In this document: piece after piece, positions 8,086 through 12,422 of the stretch | How positions within the stretch are numbered: position 1 is the first letter of the stretch | Layout: each line of letters opens with the position of its first letter | NCBI GenBank assembly: GCA_030598355.1 | Contig: JAUVQD010000015.1 | Coordinates: 1-12,422, forward strand | DNA: 12,422 nt | Direction: 5' to 3' | From: Actinomycetes bacterium | GTDB taxonomy: Bacteria; Actinomycetota; Aquicultoria; CAJVYJ01; JAUVQD01 | The notes under the pieces: model-generated | Database searches by the model: none | What the model was told of the DNA's origin: nothing | What the model saw: only the letters and a program-made list of their open reading frames with translations | Position numbers and translations under genes: made by a program

Positions 8086-9570
8086 ATGACTATAAAGATA
8101 TACAACACTTTGGTTCGACGGAAAGAAGAGCTTCGCCCGAGAAAAGAGGGCGAGATTAGCATGTATGTTTGCGGCCTGACGGTCTATAACTATATGCACA
8201 TAGGTAATGCGAGAACCTTCATCAATTTCGATTTGATCCGCCGATATCTGGAATTTCGCGGATTTAAGGTTGTCTTTGTGCGGAACATTACGGACGTAGA
8301 CGATAAGATTATCAAGCGGGCCGCGGAGGAAAAAACTACTCCGCAAGCGATTGCCGAAAAATACGAAAAAGCTTTCAAGCGCGACAACAATAACCTTGGC
8401 ATTGAGGAACCGACGCATGAGCCACGAGCTACTGAAACAATTCCTGAGATGATTAACCTGGTTGAGCGATTGATTGGCGCCGGGCTCGCTTATGAAGTTG
8501 AGGGTAATGTTTGGTTTCGTGTACGCGATTTCAAGAACTACGGGCAGTTGTCCGGACGGAGTCTTGACGATATGCGAGCTGGCGAGAGAGTTGAACCGGA
8601 TCCGGGAAAAGAGGATCCAATGGATTTTGCCCTCTGGAAAAAATCAAAAGAAGGTGAGCCTTTTTGGGATAGCCCCTGGGGAGACGGGCGTCCGGGTTGG
8701 CATATTGAGTGTTCAGCAATGTCTCTTAAGCTGTTAGGCGCCGGATTTGATATTCACGGTGGGGCGCAGGATCTGATATTTCCGCATCATGAGAATGAAA
8801 TCGCGCAATCCGAAGGGGCCACGGGCAAGCGATTTGTCCACTATTGGATGCATGGCGGTTTGCTCAAGATCGATAAGGAAAAAATGTCTAAGTCTCTAGG
8901 TAATGTAATGCTCGTCGGCGATCTGGTAAAACAGTGGTCACCAAATGCGGTACGCATGTTTATGTTGAGCACCCACTATCGAAACCCCCTTGATTTCACA
9001 AGAGAAGGCTTAGTCCAAGGACAAGCAAACGTAGAGCGATTGGAAAGAACTATCCAGAGCCTAGACTTCGCGCTGGGGTTGAGTTTACCTGTGAACCAAT
9101 CGAAGACTCTCAAGCTCAAAGAAGCTGCGGACGAGGCTCGGGCCCATTTTATTTTGGCTATGGATGATGATTTTAATTCGGCCGAAGCTCTGGCAGCAAT
9201 ATTCGGCTTGATCAGAGTAACCAACTCGATCATTGAGGGCGCTGAGGAGCTACCTGATGATGAGGCTCTTAATAAGAGCCGTCAGATATTGCTTGAGGTG
9301 ACTGAAGCACTTGGCTTGAAATGCGAGCCTGAGGATAATTGGCTAGCCATTGAAGCATCACTTAGAGAAGTTGCGACACGAACGATTGGGGCGATCCCAA
9401 GCGGCACGAGCCGCGAGGGCATTTTAGGGATGCTGCTGGAGAGAAGAGAAAAAGCTAGAGAAAACAAAGAATGGGAGGTCTCTGATGAAATTAGAGACAA
9501 TCTGCTGGAAATTGGTATTGAAATTGAAGATACGTCAGCTGGTCCTCGTTGGAAACTGATAAAGGCTTAA
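8086..9570 (+). CDS. cysS: Cysteinyl-tRNA synthetase (class I)
   Basis: 494 aa from ATG 8086. CysRS charges tRNA-Cys. The N-terminus MTIKIYNTLVRRKEEL matches family starts, and AAGGAAG (about 8068-8073) is a plausible SD. An in-frame TTG at 8044 would add 14 residues and overlap gltX; I reject it. Motifs from this start: C29 and HIGN (38-41) in YVCGLTVYNYMHIGN, the zinc-site regions WHIECS and HGGAQDLIFPHHENE, and the KMSKS loop in KEKMSKSLGN. A DALR-type helical domain and a short C-terminal domain follow. The Pro often seen after CG in the first motif is Leu here, a mild variation. rlmB begins 3 bases after the stop; the mini-RNase III gene mrnC found here in Bacillus is absent. Confidence 0.96.
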   Translation: MTIKIYNTLVRRKEELRPRKEGEISMYVCGLTVYNYMHIGNARTFINFDLIRRYLEFRGFKVVFVRNITDVDDKIIKRAAEEKTTPQAIAEKYEKAFKRDNNNLGIEEPTHEPRATETIPEMINLVERLIGAGLAYEVEGNVWFRVRDFKNYGQLSGRSLDDMRAGERVEPDPGKEDPMDFALWKKSKEGEPFWDSPWGDGRPGWHIECSAMSLKLLGAGFDIHGGAQDLIFPHHENEIAQSEGATGKRFVHYWMHGGLLKIDKEKMSKSLGNVMLVGDLVKQWSPNAVRMFMLSTHYRNPLDFTREGLVQGQANVERLERTIQSLDFALGLSLPVNQSKTLKLKEAADEARAHFILAMDDDFNSAEALAAIFGLIRVTNSIIEGAEELPDDEALNKSRQILLEVTEALGLKCEPEDNWLAIEASLREVATRTIGAIPSGTSREGILGMLLERREKARENKEWEVSDEIRDNLLEIGIEIEDTSAGPRWKLIKA

Positions 9571-9573
9571 AAG

Positions 9574-10299
9574 ATGGGCTATGTTGCCGGGCGTAGGCCG
9601 GTTAGAGAAGCGCTTTTAGGCCGTCGGCAAGTTAGCCGCATATATCTTGCGCAAAATACGGCGCCATCAAAGCTTGTTGACGAGATTGTCGATGACGCCG
9701 GAGCCCGAAGTATTCCAGTAAACAAAGTCGAAAAGCAGCACCTTGATAAGTTGGTAGGCGGCGTTACACATCAAGGTATAGTTGCTGAGGTCTCCGGATA
9801 TCCGCATATCGGTCTCTCCGAGATGATTGACTCGGTTCGAGAAAAGGACAAGTCGTTAGTAGTCGCGCTCGACGGGGTTTTAGATCCACAGAATTTGGGA
9901 GCTATAATTCGCACAGCGGTTGGTGTCGGGGCTGATGGGCTGGTAATTCCGAAGAGGCGGGGCGCGTCGATAACGGCTACTGTAGCAAAGACCTCCGCGG
10001 GAGCGGTTGAGCACGCGAATGTAGCAGCAACCAACATTAGCGTGGCGATCGATCGCCTGAAAGAAGTCGGTTTTTGGGTTGTAGGAGCTGACGCTGAGTC
10101 GCCAACACCTATTTGGGATCTTGACTTAAAAGGTAAAACGATGCTCGTTTTAGGCGGAGAGAATGAGGGGCTTTCGAGACTCGTAAAGTCAAAATGCGAC
10201 TTTCTGGCGAGTCTTCCGATGTCCGGCAAGATAGAGTCATTAAATGTCTCGGCTACTTCCGCAGTAATGATCTATGAGATTGTTAAACAGCAAACCTAG
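9574..10299 (+). CDS. rlmB: 23S rRNA 2'-O-ribose methyltransferase RlmB/TrmH family (SPOUT)
   Basis: 241 aa, close to the usual RlmB length. The family uses SAM to methylate a ribose 2'-OH; RlmB modifies a conserved guanosine in domain V of 23S rRNA. An N-terminal substrate-binding domain (about 2-75, starting GYVAGRRPVREAL) precedes the knotted SPOUT domain with three motifs: DPQNLGAIIRTA (104-115, N107 and R113), LVLGGENEGL (191-200, E196) and the knot LPMSGKIESLNVS (214-226). The ATG is 3 bases after the cysS stop, so it belongs to the same operon. The exact target is inferred from synteny and similarity; another TrmH-family rRNA or tRNA substrate is possible. Its stop overlaps the opposing yacP-like gene by 4 bases, with no visible terminator between them. 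Confidence 0.92.
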   Translation: MGYVAGRRPVREALLGRRQVSRIYLAQNTAPSKLVDEIVDDAGARSIPVNKVEKQHLDKLVGGVTHQGIVAEVSGYPHIGLSEMIDSVREKDKSLVVALDGVLDPQNLGAIIRTAVGVGADGLVIPKRRGASITATVAKTSAGAVEHANVAATNISVAIDRLKEVGFWVVGADAESPTPIWDLDLKGKTMLVLGGENEGLSRLVKSKCDFLASLPMSGKIESLNVSATSAVMIYEIVKQQT

Positions 10300-10793
10300 A
10301 GGCCGCGACGGATCTTCTCAAGCTTGTCTCTAACTGAGTCGGGCAGGCGGCTGTCAACGCGAAAGCGGGTTGATTTCGGCCGCATCTCCTGGCTTTCTTC
10401 CCGATTGTCGGTAAATAATGAGTCGAGTTCCCGTGGGGTCAGGCGGCTTGTGCCGTTGCGTGACACGACCTTTTGCTGTGCGTTGTCCAGGGTGCATATG
10501 ACTACAGTTCGATCTTCGGCGATTTTAAAAACAAGCTTTTCAATAACTGAGTCAGCTGATTTTAATTCGCCGGAGTAGATAACTTTAACGTCTCCGACAT
10601 CGTTCTCAGTGCTTGTCCTGCCGCCATCGAAGACGACAATGATTTCATAATCACCGGAACCGCTGAGGTTTACTAAATCAACAACTAATTTATCAGCCGC
10701 CAATTGTAATTTTTGATTCTTAAGTAGACGGTATCTTTCAAGCTTGTAGAGAACGTTGTGACCATCGACGATTAGTATAGTTTTCATGGGCAT
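10296..10793 (-). CDS. NYN-domain RNase, YacP/Rae1 family
   Basis: 165 aa on the - strand. In Bacillus subtilis YacP (Rae1) is a ribosome-associated endoribonuclease with a PIN-like NYN fold. Seen here: LIVDGHNVLY (D10, N13), IIVVFDGGRT (D56), SADSVIEKLV (D81) and CTLDNAQQKVVSRNG (D103), the expected spread of acidic active-site residues, then LTPREL. The C-terminal tail (about 128-165) is charged and probably flexible. The start is ATG 10793; a second in-frame ATG at 10787 gives MKTILIVDG and is an alternative. Neither has an SD, but TATAAT ends 7 bases upstream of the first ATG, suggesting a leaderless transcript. The gene keeps its usual place after rlmB but is inverted, so it is not part of the cysS-rlmB transcript. 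Confidence 0.85.
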   Translation of the reverse strand: MPMKTILIVDGHNVLYKLERYRLLKNQKLQLAADKLVVDLVNLSGSGDYEIIVVFDGGRTSTENDVGDVKVIYSGELKSADSVIEKLVFKIAEDRTVVICTLDNAQQKVVSRNGTSRLTPRELDSLFTDNREESQEMRPKSTRFRVDSRLPDSVRDKLEKIRRGL

Positions 10794-10800
10794 CTTAAAT

Positions 10801-10829
10801 ATTATAGCCCACAGAAGATTTAAGTTCGG
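10801..10829 (-). promoter_or_regulatory. Predicted leaderless promoter of the YacP-like gene
   Basis: On the - strand, a perfect TATAAT -10 hexamer (10806-10801) lies so that +1 falls at about 10794-10793, exactly at the ATG. With a 17-bp spacer the -35 is CCGAAC (10829-10824), a poor match to TTGACA, so the promoter may be weak or need an activator. No ribosome-binding site could fit. Confidence 0.5.
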
Positions 10830-10851
10830 ATATTTTCGTCACTATATCCGA
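10826..10851. promoter_or_regulatory. 8-bp inverted repeat in the divergent spacer, candidate operator
   Basis: TCGGATAT (10826-10833) and ATATCCGA (10844-10851) are perfect inverted halves around a 10-bp centre, within the 119-base spacer between the divergent YacP-like and REC-PAS-ATPase genes. The left half overlaps the predicted -35 of the - strand gene, as an operator would. No regulator is identified, and a transcript hairpin is an alternative reading. Confidence 0.4.
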
Positions 10852-10912
10852 CAACTCCCATCTTATTCTGTCATTACGATTGTCAGCGCGCGGTCTTGGG
10901 GAAAAAAAACTG

Positions 10913-12253
10913 ATGAAGATTTTGGTCATAGATGATAATCCGAATGACGCGGAATTAGTTAAATACGCTTTGAAGCCGGAATTCCCTCAAGCGGAGTTCA
11001 CAATTGTAACGGAAGAGAAAGACTTCCAGCCAATGGTGGACAGAGATGGGTACAGCCTGGTTTTGACTGACTATTTTCTTGGTTGGACCGATGGCTTCAC
11101 GATTTTCAGAAATATCCACGATCGCTGGCCTCACATCCCTGTCATCATGGTGACCGAAACCGGCGATGAGGAAATCGCTGTTCAAGCTATGAAGGTTGGC
11201 ATAAACGATTATGTTCTAAAAAGACATCTTAATTTACTCCCGGCAGCCGTGAAAGAGAATCTAAAGAAGGTCGAGGTTGAGCAAGAGAGGGAGGAAGTGA
11301 TTAAGAAGCTTACAGATTCAGAGGAACGATACCGCATAGTCTCTGAGCTTACTTCTGATTTCGTATTTGTGATGACCGTTAGAGAGAGCAGGGATTTGGA
11401 GCTAGAGTGGATGACGGCCGCGTTTACCAGAGAAACGGGTTACGACCTTGATGACTTAAAAAACGAAGGCTTGGAAAAGATTGTTTATGCAGAAGATCTT
11501 TCGGCGTACAGAAAGTCGGTCGAGCAGCTTCTGACAGGAGAAACTACCAGCCTCGATTTTCGGATTGTAACAAAAAATAATGAAATAAGGTGGGAGCGGT
11601 CAAACAATCGGCCGATCACTAATGAGGCCGGGCACGTAGTTAAGATTTTTGGTGCCTTAAAGGATATTAGCGATGAGAAAGAAGCTCAGAAGATCATAAA
11701 AGCCAAGGATAATGCGATCCGTCGAGCCTACGTTGATGTCTTCAGCGCGGTTACCGGCGGTCGGTTAGTTATCGCATCAATCGATGAAATTCAAACATTA
11801 CAGGGAAAGCCAATTACCGAATCCGGCTCAGTTTCGGCGTTCGATGAAATTAGCAAGGCCAGAAAACATATTGAAAACGTAATTAAAGATAGGTGGCCGG
11901 ATTATTCCGGCTTCGGTTATTTTGTCGGGATTACTGAAGCTCTGACTAATGCTGTTAAACATGCCGGCAGTGGCGGATACCGGCTCTATTTGCGAGGTGA
12001 AACTCTTCAACTGGTCGTCAATGATTCGGGGCCTGGAATAAATTTCAAGCTCTTGCCTAAGGCCGCTCTGGAGAGCGGTTTTTCCACCAAGCAGTCACTA
12101 GGATTGGGGTTTAACAGCATGCTGCAAGAGTGTGATCGTATTTATCTGGCAACGGAGCCGGGAAATACGTCACTGGTTCTTGAAAAGAAGATATTTAATA
12201 GCAAAGAACCGCTAAACGAAATTAGCGCACTTAAAAAAGCGCAGGATCTGTGA
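10913..12253 (+). CDS. REC-PAS-HATPase signalling protein with RsbW/RsbT-like ATPase
   Basis: 446 aa from ATG 10913, weak GGGGA SD; an in-frame TTG at 10880 would add residues not typical of REC starts. The receiver domain (1-120) has acidic D7/D8, phospho-acceptor D53 (VLTDYF), T81 and K103. A short coiled linker leads to a PAS domain (about 136-258, ending FGALKDISDEKEAQ with a PAC-like end). Residues 262-325 contain AYVDVFSAVTGGRLVI, which I recall only loosely from stand-alone anti-sigma-type ATPases. The C-terminal ATPase (about 328-426) has N-box EALTNAVKHA (342-351), DSGPGI (371-376) and a GLGF lid end (397-400). There is no DHp His box, so it is not a classical histidine kinase; it may bind or phosphorylate a partner protein. 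No membrane segment: cytoplasmic. Confidence 0.85.
   Translation: MKILVIDDNPNDAELVKYALKPEFPQAEFTIVTEEKDFQPMVDRDGYSLVLTDYFLGWTDGFTIFRNIHDRWPHIPVIMVTETGDEEIAVQAMKVGINDYVLKRHLNLLPAAVKENLKKVEVEQEREEVIKKLTDSEERYRIVSELTSDFVFVMTVRESRDLELEWMTAAFTRETGYDLDDLKNEGLEKIVYAEDLSAYRKSVEQLLTGETTSLDFRIVTKNNEIRWERSNNRPITNEAGHVVKIFGALKDISDEKEAQKIIKAKDNAIRRAYVDVFSAVTGGRLVIASIDEIQTLQGKPITESGSVSAFDEISKARKHIENVIKDRWPDYSGFGYFVGITEALTNAVKHAGSGGYRLYLRGETLQLVVNDSGPGINFKLLPKAALESGFSTKQSLGLGFNSMLQECDRIYLATEPGNTSLVLEKKIFNSKEPLNEISALKKAQDL
12063..12083 (+). terminator. Terminator-like hairpin inside the ATPase coding region
   Basis: CCGCTC (12063-12068), loop TGGA, GAGCGG (12073-12078), then five T (12079-12083). The shape is that of a short Rho-independent terminator, but it lies within codons for the conserved ATP lid (ALESGFSTK). 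The U-run is short, so full termination is unlikely; partial premature termination or coincidence are both possible. Confidence 0.3.
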
Positions 12254-12422
12254 GATCTAAAAAACAACAGGAAGGCGTCGCGTTCGTTGAAACGCTGCCC
12301 GAAGGTGTTGTGATCTTGAACGAGCAGCGCAAGATTGTGACGAGTAACGCGCGCGCCAGAAGGATATTCGGATATACCGGTGGCGAGCTGGATGACAAAA
12401 GTATCAGCTTTTTAGTGCCAAA
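12250..12422 (+). CDS. PAS-domain protein, 5' part (runs off window)
   Basis: Frame open from GTG 12250 to the window end, 57 codons visible. The GTG overlaps the preceding stop as GTGA, the same coupling type as at ispD, so the two genes form an operon. The N-terminus MRSKKQQEGVAF leads straight into a PAS domain start: LPEGVVILNEQRKIVTSNARA, RRIFGY, and GGELDDKSISFLVP are the classic first strands and helices of the fold. No transmembrane segment precedes it, so it is probably a soluble sensor. The output domain is outside the window; a histidine kinase that phosphorylates the upstream REC domain is a natural guess, but only the PAS is supported. Confidence 0.75.
   Translation, partial: MRSKKQQEGVAFVETLPEGVVILNEQRKIVTSNARARRIFGYTGGELDDKSISFLVP

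Noticed and set aside
9264..9280. GGCTCTT-aat-AAGAGCC hairpin in cysS
   Set aside because: Only 7 bp with a 3-nt loop and no T-run; consistent with chance in coding DNA.
9485..9559. 24-codon ORF inside cysS with a GGGAGG ribosome-binding site
   Set aside because: It is out of frame within the conserved cysS C-terminus, and a Glu/Arg-rich codon run easily creates a GGGAGG by chance.
10880..10912. Upstream TTG start for the REC-PAS-ATPase gene
   Set aside because: Receiver domains begin at the MKILVIDD-type strand, so ATG 10913 is the better start.
1..12422. CRISPR arrays, tRNA or rRNA genes, insertion sequences, phage genes
   Set aside because: No spaced direct repeats, cloverleaf sequences, transposase or integrase motifs were seen.

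Overview
This window is a bacterial chromosomal segment with roughly balanced base composition. It is dominated by one long co-directional housekeeping run on the + strand: clpC (3' part only) - radA - disA - membrane PIN/TRAM protein (yacL-like) - ispD - ispF - gltX - cysS - rlmB. Most junctions are tight: 4-base overlaps at clpC/radA and ispD's start, abutting stop and start at ispF/gltX, 3 bases at cysS/rlmB. This order is the conserved Gram-positive cluster. It matches Bacillota most closely (Bacillus: clpC-radA-disA-yacL-ispD-ispF-gltX-cysE-cysS-mrnC-rlmB-yacP), without cysE and mrnC. Actinobacteria share radA-disA-ispD-ispF-cysS-rlmB, usually with carD, which is absent here. I infer a Bacillota member or a deep-branching, moderate-GC actinobacterial lineage; the sequence alone does not settle which.

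Region 1 (1-4157) holds protein quality control (ClpC), recombination/branch migration (RadA) and DNA-integrity-linked c-di-AMP synthesis (DisA). Region 2 (4158-4332) is the largest intergenic gap. It carries an unusually strong ribosome-binding site in front of a two-codon ORF (Met-Lys-stop), then a small hairpin and the SD-less start of the PIN/TRAM gene. Region 3 (4333-10299) holds the PIN/TRAM protein, two non-mevalonate isoprenoid enzymes, Glu- and Cys-tRNA synthetases and a 23S rRNA 2'-O-methyltransferase.

Region 4 (10296-10793, - strand) is a YacP/Rae1-type NYN-domain nuclease. It is inverted relative to the usual arrangement and overlaps the end of rlmB tail-to-tail by 4 bases. Its - strand promoter has a perfect TATAAT placed so that transcription would begin at or next to the AUG, which suggests a leaderless mRNA. 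An 8-bp inverted repeat overlaps the -35 position in the divergent spacer.

Region 5 (10913-12422) is a signalling pair on the + strand. The first gene is an orphan-type REC-PAS-ATPase protein whose ATPase resembles RsbW/SpoIIAB/RsbT and which lacks a histidine-phosphotransfer helix. It is coupled through a GTGA overlap to the start of a second PAS protein that runs off the window.

The most unusual nucleotide-level signal is a perfect 19-bp inverted repeat with a 15-nt loop inside radA, in the variable linker between the zinc finger and the ATPase core. I see no tRNA, rRNA, CRISPR array, insertion sequence or phage gene.
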